64,000 bases of DNA from positions 76,142,367 through 76,206,366 of the forward strand of contig OX638133.1 in NCBI GenBank assembly GCA_951804985.1, given 5' to 3'. Position numbers and translations under genes: made by a program. The stretch's first letter is position 1, and each line of letters begins with the position of its first letter. This DNA comes from Dryomyza anilis (Eukaryota > Arthropoda > Insecta > Diptera > Dryomyzidae). The notes below the pieces were generated by a model. That model was not told the DNA's origin. It worked only from the letters and a program-made list of their open reading frames with translations, and searched no databases. Of the stretch, positions 1 to 9,879 are shown in pieces.

Positions 1-262
1 TTTCATTTTTACTTAAATAACGAATATTAAAATGTTCTCAAAATTTTACAGAAAATTAGTACAACAATCAGTTTTCAGTGGAAAATTATTATTTTTCAAA
101 TTTTTAGACGAAAATTGGAGCTTTTCATTGAAATTGATTTTTTTCAAAATCGAATTGCGTTGCTTTTATGTTTTGATATATGTCATTTGTAAAATTTGTT
201 TGACAAAATTCAAAATAATTACGCTATAATGATATAAAATATGCATTACCATATACCATGTA

Positions 263-505
263 CGTGACTCAGAAGATTAGTGTGTTGGACTACAAGCCGA
301 AACGTCGCTGGTTCAAACACCAGCGAATGCAACATGAAGAAAATAAATAGAAAATATTTTTCCTTACCGCGCTACCTCATGGTAGTGATTCGGCGTTATA
401 CTGTAGGTTCCGCTATTTGAGTACAAATATAACATGTTTAAACGTTGAAACTGTTCAGCCTAGGTTCTTCAGAACTGTATCGCTAAAATAGTATTATTGT
501 AATTT
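263..505 (+). mobile_element. Decayed tRNA-derived SINE
   Basis: This is an old copy of the SINE found at 49,340. The head keeps the order of the tRNA-like part: a degraded A box, then TTAGTGTGTTGGACTACAAG, then GGTTCAAACA in the B-box position. The body keeps CCGCGCTACCTC, CTGTAGGTTCCGC and GAGTACAAATATAACA, and the 3' end keeps the stem-loop GGTTCTTCAGAAC followed by TATTATT. The middle block around the free-standing SINE's CTCGGCAGTAAATGG is largely lost. No target duplication is visible, as expected for an old insertion. Identity with the young copies is clear by order and spacing of motifs but individual positions are heavily mutated. Confidence 0.7.
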
Positions 506-1024
506 TTATTAGGACCGTAGGACATGTTCATTTTTAGGATTTTCGAGGTCATTTGTTATTGTCTCCTAAGAAATCTAGACTGTAACATAAAATTTAGGTT
601 TAATTTCAGGACAGATATAAGTTTCCAATGGTCTGTGGTCTTTATTAAACGATTACATATATTTATTAAATTCTGTAATATGTACAGGTTTTAAAAAAGT
701 ATTATTCATGTTCAACAAAAGATTCCAATCTTCGTCGCAAAATTTGAATCATTTTTATATTCGTAGATACACGGATATATATATGTATATTCTCGGAAAT
801 TTCAAAAATATAATAGAGTTCCTGGCAAAACCATAAAACGTATAATTTTTCTGATCAAAAACAATAACATACTTTCATTCTGAACATCAAAAAATAACGT
901 ATTTATTTTCGTAAGGGAAAAAATATATAATAGTTTTCGTAAAGGGCGTAGATATGTTTGTATATTGTAGAAAATGAACAATTTTACTTAATAAAATGGT
1001 ATACAAAACACAAAAAATATTTTA
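506..1024. other. A+T-rich stretch, no gene seen
   Basis: I see no open frame with convincing coding character, no tandem array and no recognisable element. The sequence is A+T-rich with short homopolymer runs. Confidence 0.5.
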
Positions 1025-1059
1025 AAAACCAGTTGCGTAGCCCAGTTAACAAATACTAA
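1025..1059 (+). mobile_element. Helitron 3' end fragment
   Basis: The segment AGTTGCGTAGCCCAGTTAAC then AAATACTAAT matches the 3' end at 59,860-59,890, where the same order (GTTGCGCAGCCCGGGTACC, AAATACTAAT) closes a complete Helitron. Known Helitrons end in CTRR just before a host T; here that is CTAA at 1056-1059 followed by T. No matching 5' end was found upstream, so only the terminal part can be supported. Confidence 0.5.
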
Positions 1060-1124
1060 TTGTTTTATAACAAATATATTTATAATTCATTTTCATAAAT
1101 CATGTTTTTAAATAATCTTTCCTA

Positions 1125-1431
1125 ACTCATTATTATAATAATAGCAATAGTTTGGCGCTACAGTCCTGTATAGAACTTCGGCCGAGCTCTCTTACCATTT
1201 TGAGCTGTGCGTGTTATATTTGACCTACAGTTTATTGCCGAATCCGAACGGTGGGTGAGAGCTTTTCATAGGCAATGGTTTTACTCTCGTAGGTTTGCCA
1301 TTTACTGCCGAGAGGTAGCGCGGTATAGAAAAATGTTTCTATGAAAAGATGTTGTTAGTCCAGGCTTAAACCGGGGACCTTTCGGCTCGCAGTCCAACGC
1401 TTTAACCACTGAGCTACCGCGGCTACTCATT
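1125..1431 (-). mobile_element. tRNA-derived SINE, minus strand
   Basis: On the minus strand this reads as a SINE: tRNA-like head GTAGCCGCGGTAGCTCAGTG, TTAAAGCGTTGGACTGCGAG, B-box GGTTTAAGCC, body, and 3' TTCTATACAGGACTGTAGCG with a TATTATTATAA tail. The element occupies about 1132-1424. A 7-bp direct repeat ACTCATT flanks it (1125-1131 and 1425-1431). Compared with other copies it lacks about 16 bp between TATATTTG and ACCTACAG and has a C-to-T change in the B box. The element would be transcribed by RNA polymerase III and mobilised by a LINE, which is family knowledge. No such LINE is visible in this window. Confidence 0.88.
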
Positions 1432-2952
1432 TTTGAAGTTAACTAATTTAATTAACTAATTTAATTCTTAATACATTTTCACAGTTCCAAATGTCTATAA
1501 GTAGATTCCTCATTTCAATTACCTATTTTTATTCGTATAACTATTAGTGACAGTGAATACAAAATTCATATTAACTGCATGGCTTTTGTGGAACACTTCA
1601 CTTGTCGAGGGTCTCTTCTAAATGTTCTGTGGAAAATTTCCCACCACATACGTACAACAATTCGCTACAATTTGCAAATTCAAAACAGCAAAACTTGTAA
1701 AACTGTTTTTATATCTCTAAATATTTATTATTTGAGTGTTTTTGGTTGACAGAAGGTTCTTGCATGTCTTTTAACCACAGTTTATTTTAAGTGACTTATT
1801 TGCATTCGTTTGCTGCTTTCTTCATTTTTTCTTTTGACAAAAATTGCTGAAACGTATTTAAACTAGTACTCTCGCAGAAACTGACTGCACGTTACGGGTA
1901 ACGCAACATATTCATAAATCTTTATTTGTTTATTGTTTTAAATGTATTTTTATTTGCTTATATTTTATTTTTGTGTGTGTGTGTTTTTTTTTCTCATTCA
2001 GATTTCTTTTGTTTTGCTGTTATGACTCATTTGAAGAGCTTACTTCAAATTTTGCTTATTTGTTTTACGGTTTTATATTCTTTTCTTTATTTTGGTAAAG
2101 TCAAAAATTGTGTATTATATTTTTCCACAAATTTCTGTACACAGTTTATTTACTTTTTCAGTAGTCGTTTTATCATTTTGTTGTCACATAATCATAAAAT
2201 AACTCAAGCATCCTAAAGTAGTTGCTGCCTCCCTCTGTTGGCATTTCGTATAATTAACTGCGAACATGAGTTTCATATTGCATTTTTGAAGTACTTGGTG
2301 TCATTTTTCATCATCCTTTTTTAAGTGTTTTAGTTTTCACCGACGCCAACAGTTTTTTTTGTTGATAATTAATAATTGTTGTAATAATAATACAAAATGT
2401 CTATGATTTTTGTCTATGTTTTGTATTTAGAATATTTCGGCTACGTTTTCATTTAAAATTGCGTCTATACTTTCATTTAAGTACGTGTCAGACATAAGTG
2501 TGTTTAAAAATTATCTAAGTCACACTTAATTAAAACTGTATCCTCTTTAAGCATATGTTTTCCAAACGAAAAACCCATAAATAATTGGCATAATGTCCTA
2601 TAAACACGCTTCCATTTGCACACACGTTGCCATTGCATAAAGCTAAGGTCAAGGCTCAATCTACAACATTGCATTACTTGCATTTACCATGTATTTTACG
2701 TGCTTTTTCGCGTTTTCCTAAAATTATTTCATGTGGCAAATGTCATGTACAGTAGGTAGTTATTGAGATTTTGTTTGTAATGCACATTAAAAACTAAGAA
2801 GCACCTTCTATATAGTGTGTTTTCATATAAAAACCACCCACAACAAAATATAAAGGTATTTCTAAATGTTTTTGAAATTTTATTCTGTTTGATTGATTAG
2901 TACACTCGTAGAAATTTACCCTATGTATTAGGGTGGATATGACCTTGGCCAG
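1432..2952. other. A+T-rich stretch, no gene seen
   Basis: No recognisable element is present. A 96-codon open frame at 1926-2216 (+) is rich in F, L, Y, I and K, as expected from T-rich DNA, and has no motif, so I do not call it a gene. The last 40 bp (ACCCTATGTATTAGGGT, a short palindrome) lead directly into the minisatellite. Confidence 0.5.
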
Positions 2953-3405
2953 TTCAACACACTAAAACTCACCACACTGAAACTCACCACAATAAAATTC
3001 ACCACACTAAAACTCACCACACTAAAATTCACCACACTAAAATTCATCACACTTGAACTCACCACAATAAAACTCACAACACTAAAATTCACCACACTAA
3101 AACTCACCACAATAAAATTAACCACACTAAAATTCTCCACAATAAAATTCACCACACCAAAACTCACCACAATAAAATAAGCAACACTAAAAAACCATAC
3201 TAAAATTCACCACAATAAACTAAAACACACCACACTAAAATTCACCACACTTTAACTCACCACACTAAAATTCACCACACTAAAACTCACCACAATAAAA
3301 TTCACCACACTAAAACTCTCCACAGTAAAACTCACCACACTAAAACTCACCAACCAAAATTCACCACACCTAAACTAACAATACCAAAAACACCACACTA
3401 AAACT
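2953..3405. repeat. 15-bp minisatellite alpha, about 30 units
   Basis: The consensus unit is CACCACACTAAAACT, with common variants CACCACAATAAAATT. The array is nearly free of G on the plus strand. Because 15 is a multiple of three, the minus strand stays open and gives an 80-codon frame (2928-3170) of pentapeptide repeats rich in V, F and S. This is a by-product of the period, not evidence of a protein. The array is followed without a gap by a second 15-bp array of different sequence, and the same pair recurs at 19.8-20.05 kb. Confidence 0.95.
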
Positions 3406-3604
3406 TCTACTGGGAAAAACTCTATGGGGAAGAATTCTACGGAAATATTCTACCGGGATGTATTATATGGAAAGTATTCTACCGGGAAGAATTCTACGGA
3501 AAGAATTCTACCGGGAAGAATTCTACCTGGAAAAATTCTACGGGGAAGAATTTTACGGGACGATTTCTACTGGGAAGAATTTTACGGCGAAATATTCTAC
3601 GGGG
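3406..3604. repeat. 15-bp minisatellite beta, about 13 units
   Basis: The consensus unit is GGGAAGAATTCTACC with variants in several positions. It begins at TCTACTGGGAAA directly after array alpha and runs into the conserved tail that starts GGGGAAGCACAGTCTGAG. A 79-codon plus-strand open frame (3424-3663) again results from the three-divisible period and carries pentapeptide repeats such as GRILP. The same array, with about nine units, is at 19,911-20,047. Confidence 0.93.
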
Positions 3605-3748
3605 AAGCACAGTCTGAGAAAAAAATGTCTTTGAGAAAAGTTGTTTTGGTGGAGAATAAATAATTAAAATATTTGTTATTTTAATAAAATTGCTCAATAT
3701 CTTTGCATTCACAAAATCTTTGCACGAGTAGTGCACGGGTCAAGCTAG
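3605..3748 (+). mobile_element. 3' part of a minisatellite-bearing Helitron
   Basis: The first 50 bp (AAGCACAGTCTGAG, TGTCTTTGAGAAAAGTTG, GGAGAAT) are shared with 20,045-20,100, where they again follow minisatellite beta. The 3' end carries TGCACGAGTAGTGCACGGGT, which can form a short hairpin on GTGCAC-like arms, then CAAGCTAG before T. Known Helitrons end with a hairpin and CTRR before a host T, which matches. Together with the two arrays this suggests one mobile unit of roughly 2953-3748. Its 5' end (expected TC after a host A) was not located, so the copy is 5'-truncated or diverged. Confidence 0.6.
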
Positions 3749-4070
3749 TTCATAAATATTTCAATAAAATGTATTTACAAATGACGTGAATCATATTTTC
3801 ATTACAAACAAACAACCAGCAAAAAAAAATCCAAAAAAATATGCCCTTTTCATACTCAGCAAAGCAGCGCATTTAATACTTTTGCTTTTAGCTGCAGAAC
3901 TATGGAAATTAACCCTTTGAACATTTATATCGTGATTTTATTTACATTTGTGACATTTCTATAATTTAAAAAGATTTTTTTTGTTATTTACTAACAATAA
4001 TGTAGTTCGATTGTATCAATTTATGACTACTAATTAAAAAAAAGTGTTACAATTGACGCGTTTCTATATA
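3749..4070. other. A+T-rich stretch, no gene seen
   Basis: No repeat copy, open frame or structured signal stands out. Confidence 0.5.
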
Positions 4071-4415
4071 GTTTTTATAATAATATAATAGTTTGGCATT
4101 ACAGTCCTACAAGAACTTAGGCCGAGCTCTCTCACCATTTTGAGCTGTGCGTGTTATATTTGTACTCAATGTGGTGGGACCTACAGTTTATTGCCGAATC
4201 CGAACGGCGGGTGAGAGCTTTTCATAGGCAATGTTTTTACTCTCGGAGGTTTGCCATTTACTGCCGTGAGGTAGCGCGGTATAGAAAAATGTTTCTATGA
4301 AAAGATGTTGTTAGTCCCAGTCCAGGCTTGAACCGGGGACCTTTCAGCTCGCAGTCCAACGCACTAACCACTGAACTACCGCGGCTACTGAACTACCGCG
4401 GCTACGGTTTTTATA
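4071..4415 (-). mobile_element. tRNA-derived SINE, minus strand
   Basis: The element occupies about 4080-4406 and is flanked by a 9-bp direct repeat GTTTTTATA (4071-4079 and 4407-4415). On the minus strand it has the tRNA-like head, B-box GGTTCAAGCC, body motifs CTCACCCGCCGTTCGGATTC and GGTCCCACCACATTGAG, and 3' GTTCTTGTAGGACTGTAATG before an ATTATATTA tail. The very 5' end of the element is duplicated: a 17-bp unit (TGAACTACCGCGGCTAC on the plus strand) occurs twice at 4372-4388 and 4389-4405. That duplication lies just inside the target duplication, so it probably arose during or after insertion. Confidence 0.92.
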
Positions 4416-5166
4416 TTGCATTGTATTACATTTCCCCCCTCATGTCACAGATTATTTGATACATTTTTTTGTCACTTAATTTATAACGTGAAATCAATTA
4501 AGATTTTAGTGCACTTTATATTTTATTATTATTTAATGTCATGCGATATTTTGGTTTTTCTTTTATTATTATTATGTGTGTGTGAGCTTTTTGTCGTTTT
4601 TCATAATTTAAAAAATGTTAAATCTGGTATAAAACCAATTATTTCTAATCTTCGTATAACGGTTTCGGTTTTAAAAATGAAACGGTTTTAAATGGATATC
4701 GGTTACGGTTTCAATCCATGATTAATACCCATTTTCTGACAGAAAGTGGGTATTCCCTCCCTCGTGAGGAGTAAAATAAATGAGTTGAAGACAGCACTCA
4801 TGAGTAGTAAATTTTTTACTCTCCGATTATTCTCTTACTCACTCATGTCGTGTGTTGTAAAATTAAAAGTATGCTTTCTCACCGAACAAACGAAAATATA
4901 ACATCAAAATTTCATCACACAAATTTTTAATTATGTAATTTTCGTCTAATACGAATAAAGTTTTTCATATTTTTAAAATATATTTAGTTAACATTGTATA
5001 AGATGGTAAGTTTTTTGTTGCACAAATTCTTAATTTTGCAGATAATTCGAACACATTTTGTAAATTTACGAGATCTAATGATCTCTCTTTATTTTTCACT
5101 AAGTACATTTAAAATTTTATATTTGGTTAAAATATTTTATGACTTTATAGTACTTTCTAACCAAAC
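4416..5166. other. A+T-rich stretch, no gene seen
   Basis: A 91-codon plus-strand open frame at 4416-4691 has only hydrophobic and K-rich composition typical of this base content. No recognised motif or repeat copy is present. Confidence 0.45.
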
Positions 5167-5615
5167 TACACAGAACAAAAAGTTCAAACTATTTATGAAT
5201 TTGTTCATCAATTTTATGAATTTTTTATTATTACTCAACCAATGACCAAATTCATTCAATTTATGAATCGTTCATAAAACCGTAATGAAAAAGTTCAAAA
5301 TATTGATGAACGCTTTCATAATATTTATGAAAATATTCATGGTATTTATGAAATTTAATTTGGTTTTATTATTTTTCAGTATCGCCTTTATGCTCGTCTG
5401 AAATGCACGTGACGTGGTTGCGCTGCTTTGCCTAATATGAAAAACGCAATTCATAACAATTATTAACGCGTCTATAATATAAATTTCGCTCAAATTGTGC
5501 GATTCGTATATACGAAGAATAGTTCATAAATGGAATGATTTTTTCCATATATATTATGAACGATGTCGCAATTAACGGCATTCATTCCATTTATGAACAA
5601 CATTTTTTCTGTGTA
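5167..5615. mobile_element. Probable TA-flanked MITE with CACAGAA ends
   Basis: The left end reads TA then CACAGAACAAAAAGTTC; the right end reads TTTTTTCTGTG then TA. The terminal 7 bp are perfectly inverted and the next ~25 bp are loosely so. The interior (element 5169-5613, 445 bp) is unusually rich in TTCATAAA and TTTATGAA words in both orientations, so it can fold on itself. TA target duplications are typical of Tc1/mariner-type elements. There is no transposase frame, so if real this is a non-autonomous copy. The short perfect part of the ends leaves room for chance. Confidence 0.5.
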
Positions 5616-6834
5616 CACACCCCTGACCACTCGCGTATCTAAATTGAATTTATAAGTTATCCAAACATCCTTTATCGACAGCTTAAACATGATCCGATCT
5701 CGATCGCGTCTAGCGATCGCGCCATGACTCCAACGCATTTCTGTTACGCCCTACAAATCAACTCTCCTGCGCATAAACCACTCTTATAATATCACACATC
5801 TATGCTACATTATTTTATCTCTACATTAAACCCGCCGAAACCCAGCTGCCCAGGTGGCATTATGTTGAGTTAAAACTTCGATAAGAAAAATATTAAATCA
5901 GTGAAATATCAACATTTTCTAAACGACACACGATCGTATATAAATTATACAAAAAACACAATCCATAGATAGATGCTGGTTGTGATATATTCATTGTTTT
6001 TCTTTTCTTGCTCTTGTTAGGTTTTATTGTGGTCACAACGTAGGATTGAACCGGACCGAGCTCAACGATATTCGATAGTCGTTTAAACATTAATTACACG
6101 CGGCACAGGTTGAGTTTTTCATTTGAAGCGCGCATATAAATTCCTTTTATTATAGTCTTTAATCGGTGAATAACCTCATGTTGTGTGTTTTTTTTACTGC
6201 TGCATATTTGAAGACGCACAAACTACAAGGAGTGTTTTGCGTGTTGAAAACGTTTTAAAGGTTCTCGAAATCTGACGACAGCGCGGTTACACATTTGCAC
6301 AAGTAGTATGAATGATTGTTTTATGTTTTATTCGTAGTAATTTATGTTTATATTAATTTTTCACGAATTTGCAAAATTTTTGAATTTGTAAAAAATAGTA
6401 GCATTCATTAAAAAAGGAAGTTTAGATCAAATGGGAAACCACATGTTAATTTATTGTATATTAACATAAAGTAAATGAAAGTTTTAATAGCTTATATAGC
6501 ACACATAGATTTTAGTGATATACAAGGTATATTTACAAAGGAAGATGGACCACAGATCACAATTGACAGAGCGCATTTATTTTCAATACCCTGGGTTGAT
6601 TGTCAGTTGGTTTTCCTTTAAGTCTAGTTGGTAATCCAGTAAACGTAATTTCAACAGACATATTTTATAGAGACTGATTTTTAAAATATGTACAGAAAGA
6701 CGGGATTTACTAAATTGACTCAGAAGTTGACAGTGAGCAGAAGTTGACAATGATCAGTTGGTTAGTAATTTGGACGAGAACTCTATATTAAAATTTATGC
6801 AAGGAAATTTCAACATCTAAAAAACCTCTTATAA
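5616..6834. other. Unique sequence, first 600 bp moderately G+C-rich
   Basis: The first ~600 bp contain more G, C and CpG than their surroundings (for example CGATCTCGATCGCGTCTAGC at about 5695). An 82-codon minus-strand frame (5490-5738) runs from here into the MITE and so is unlikely to be real. No splice-bounded exon can be defended. This is a candidate island of host sequence. Confidence 0.35.
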
Positions 6835-6928
6835 TAAACATTGCATTGAAAAAGCCTATCACCCAGCCTTTCGGACTATTATTTGACTGCATGTCCCGCC
6901 AATTAATGGTGAGCGAGCGCTACGTCTA

Positions 6929-8430
6929 CACGGAGGGAAAAAAATTCTAAAACCCAGTAGGAATCAAGAAATATACGGAGTGATATACGGAGTGATATGC
7001 GGAGTGATATACGGCAAAAACAAAAAATTCTTAATTTTAAGAAACAAATCTACCTAATTGTCTAGTACGTAACTAAGTGAAATTATTCTTATTATACAGA
7101 ATTAATTTCTTAGGTATCAAAAAAGTAACTACTTAAGTAAAATTATTCTCGATAATGCAGATTAACTGTTGTTTTTTCGATCTTGCTTTGTCTGTGATAT
7201 TAGTAACTGTGCATTGTTTTGCGTAGTCCGTTGTCTGTTTGTTCGTGTGTCTGTCTGTCGATATGTTGAAAAAAACTACAGTAATTGACAAAAATTAAAA
7301 TTGGTGCAGTTTTTGCTGCTTGCCTTCTCGTCACTTTGTGCAGAACAAAATTCGCATTTTGTTCATTATACAAAGTGAAGTTATAGGTTTAGCTAAGCAC
7401 AAACTGCATACAAGACCGCTGATGAGGAAGCTTGGCTGCTTCCAAAACAGCTGTACGGTCGGCCAACAAGTTTTTGGTTTTTTGTGAATTACTGTTGTTG
7501 TTTTTTGAACAAGTGCAAAATTTATATTGCATTTGGTAGACCTAGAGCCCGACAAATTAGTTTTTGCATTACTCTATTTGAAGGTCGAATAAAAACAAAC
7601 AACTTTAAATTTTGAATTTTTTATTAAATGACATGTTTAACTATTGTATTGCTAATTTATAATTGAATAATGTGATGTAATTTTTTATTTATGTTATTTG
7701 ATTTTTATTATTATTTAATTAATAATATTCTGAAACCGTTTACTTACTTATACACAGTCTTCTCTTCTGCTGCCTCCACTGTTGGTTGATGTATAAACCT
7801 TTCGCACGTATGGTATTTATGCGCGATCTCAGCCAAAAAAAGTTTACGAACTGAAACCATACCAGTATTCGTAGGAAAAGTGTTTTTCTATATATATATC
7901 ATGAACATTTATACGTGAACGGACGCTGTCTTGTCTGGCTATGCTTTGTTGTTCTATTCGCACACCTGCATCATGCCGTTTTTTAATATCTAAGAAAAAA
8001 AACCTCTGCATATACAGATAAATTGAATCCTAAGAACATAATGTCTGAATATCTAGAAAATTGGTCTTAGTTACTTTCAACAGACAGACAGGCGGCGACA
8101 TCGCAACATAAAGCATATGAGCGAATTTTACAGACAAAGAAAGATCGATGAAAACAAAAACAACAGATACATGAACACGTGTTTTTTTTGCGAAGAATAC
8201 AGCAATAATTTTGCGTGTTATTTTTGGTTTTTAATAGTCAATAATTAACTTCTCAAAATCCAGTAGAATAAAGCTTGTTTACTTGTTTGATAGCTAAGTA
8301 AATAGATTTCTTAATATTCAGAAAATAAATTCTAGAATTTTTGTAGATTTTGATTGATATTAGTCAAATTGTACTATTTTTCATTCGAACCGAATTTTTC
8401 TCGAGATTTAGAATTTTATTTCCCTCCGTG
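6929..8430. mobile_element. 1.5-kb TIR transposon with TA target duplication
   Basis: The left end CACGGAGGGAAA followed by AAAATTCTAAA is the inverted match of the right end, TTTAGAATTTTATTTCCCTCCGTG in two parts, giving about 23 bp of terminal inverted repeat with one or two mismatches. TA (6927-6928 and 8431-8432) flanks it, and the empty site is inferred from the split SINE. Subterminal inverted similarity continues inside: GATCTTGCTTTGTCTGT near 7177 pairs with ACAGACAAAGAAAGATC near 8131. No transposase frame is visible; the longest open frame is 74 codons (7331-7555, minus) without motif. TA duplications suggest Tc1/mariner-like mobilisation, but the CACGGAGG terminus does not let me name a family. 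Confidence 0.82.
7265..7570 (-). repeat. Repeat module shared with 40,680-40,940
   Basis: Read on the minus strand, about 230 bp here align with the plus strand at 40,680-40,890 (shared words include GACCGTACAGCT, GGTCTTGTATGC, TTTGTATAATGAACAAAATG and GGCAAGCAGCAAAAACTGCA). A following block (GCAAAAT, TATATTGCATTTG, TAGACCTAGA) is on the plus strand in both places, so the larger part is inverted relative to it. In this copy the invertible part is bounded by inverted A-rich arms (CAGTAATTGACAAAAA at about 7273 and TTTTTTGTGAATTACTG at about 7481). Confidence 0.8.
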
Positions 8431-8500
8431 TAGGTTCTTCAGAGTTATTGTGCCAAGCAATTATTATTCATATAATTATTGTTATTATTTATGTTATTAA

Positions 8501-8895
8501 TTTTTGGGTGATGTTCCATTAACTGCGAAATCACACTGAAAAGCGTGTGAAGAAAATTTGATTGGAGGTAATTTAATTCCAATTTTATGTTGGGTATTAT
8601 TTTATACAATTATGATTCATGTATTTTATTTTGTTTAGAATTTATTTTTTTGAGTTTTCTTTTAAAATTTAAAATACATGTGCTGACTTTAATTGGTAAT
8701 AGGAGAGCCTGGAGTAAAAAGGGACTCCTTTTGATTTTCCACAATAAAAGTACATTTCAATAATTTTTTAATTATTTTGAAGGGGCTATTCCAGAGATTG
8801 GTCCATGATCTTAATTTCTGCATTAACAGAATACTATTTATATGCCCTTTGATTGGTTTTTGAGAGATTTTACAAAACAGAGCAATTGTGGTCAT
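8501..8895. other. A+T-rich stretch, no gene seen
   Basis: A 68-codon minus-strand open frame (8689-8895) shows no motif. No repeat copy was recognised. Confidence 0.45.
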
Positions 8896-9040
8896 AGGGA
8901 TATAAGACGTACATTTTTGATAATTGAATAATATTCTGAGTGTAAGAGTATTAAGTATAATGAAGAACTTTAAAAAAAGTGGGGTATATAAAATATCCCC
9001 ACCAAGGCCCGACCGACTTTAAGACCCGCTTATATGACTT
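8896..9040 (+). mobile_element. DINE-1-like subfamily A, 3' fragment
   Basis: The order AGGGATATAAGACGTACAT, TTGAATAATATTCTGAGTG, AATATCCCCACCAA and GGCCCGACCGACTTTAAGAC follows the 3' end of the complete copy at 24.2-25.0 kb. The segment holding GGTGTAGGGTATTCCATAG is deleted and the terminal CCCAACTCGTTT is diverged into TATGACTTTTTT. Everything 5' of it is missing. Confidence 0.75.
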
Positions 9041-9879
9041 TTTTTTTTTTCAAATATACTTAATTTTTTAAAAACTTTATTTCATTAAAAACTATTCCGA
9101 AAAATATATATTCAAAAATTAATTTTTTTTTTTAATAAAATTATTTAAAATCTTTAAATTATTAAAATAAATAAAAGTATTAATATATAAGTTGTATAGT
9201 TTAATATATTGTCATTAATTCTTTAAAACACCTTAGCAAATGTCAAATATTTGAGTTTGAAAATAAATTCTCTCAAATATTCAGCACCCGTAGCGTGGCG
9301 CATTTGAAGAACCTAATAAAGAGGAGAAACGTATAGACAGACATTTTAATTCGACAATTTATATGCATGCAAGAGCCCCGATATTGCCCGCGAAATTTGT
9401 ACACCTACTATTTTTTTTTTTTTTTGATATTTAATTTACACAAATCCATATTTATAACAAGAAAAAAATAATAAGTGGAAAATTCAAATTTTTAGATCAA
9501 AAGGTCAAAAGTTTGAGATTATTTGGAGTGGTTCCTCATATATTAATGGTGGCACGTTCCAAAAACTAGCTGATTGCTTTTTTTGATTTGAATGCGAGCC
9601 AGCGACTCGAGTTCTATTTATTCGTTTGTTGTTTTGTATTGCAGTGCAAATTTGTCCCCGAAATCGATAAATATAACACGTTTATGGTATTAAATGTTTG
9701 GCTTTTATGCATTTAAAATATAACAATGTGGTTAAGTATGAATTTGAGCACTAACACTTGTTAAAATTATTTAAAATCAAAATTTAAATCTAGGTAAACA
9801 AATAAAAATTTCAAATGGAAATAATATACATAGAGAAAATTTACAACATTTGTCTATTTTGAAAATATTTAGTTCTATT
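9041..9879. other. A+T-rich stretch, no gene seen
   Basis: No coding frame or mobile element was recognised. A short G+C-richer patch at 9590-9690 contains CGAGCCAGCGACTCGAG. Confidence 0.45.

Larger units (their letters stand above)
6835..8500 (+). mobile_element. Old SINE relic split by a DNA transposon
   Basis: The left piece (about 6835-6928) matches the SINE body: ACATTGCATTGAAAAAGCC corresponds to ACATTGCCTATGAAAAGC in young copies, followed by CACCC, GCATGTCCCGCC for GTAGGTCCCACC and AATGGTGAGCGAGCGCTACG for the AATGGTGAGAGAGCTCGG block. The right piece (8431-8500) resumes with TAGGTTCTTCAGAG, TTGTGCCAAGCAATTATTATT, the SINE 3' stem-loop and tail. Removing 6929-8430 plus one TA restores continuity. 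The tRNA-like head is not recognisable upstream. Confidence 0.75.

Noticed and set aside
1926..2216. 96-codon plus-strand open frame
   Set aside because: It is rich in F, L, Y and I as T-rich DNA dictates, has no motif and has no supporting neighbour or splice signal.
2928..3170. Pentapeptide-repeat protein on the minus strand
   Set aside because: It is a by-product of a 15-bp minisatellite. The repeat (V, F and S rich) does not fit the known pentapeptide-repeat family pattern A(D/N)LXX.
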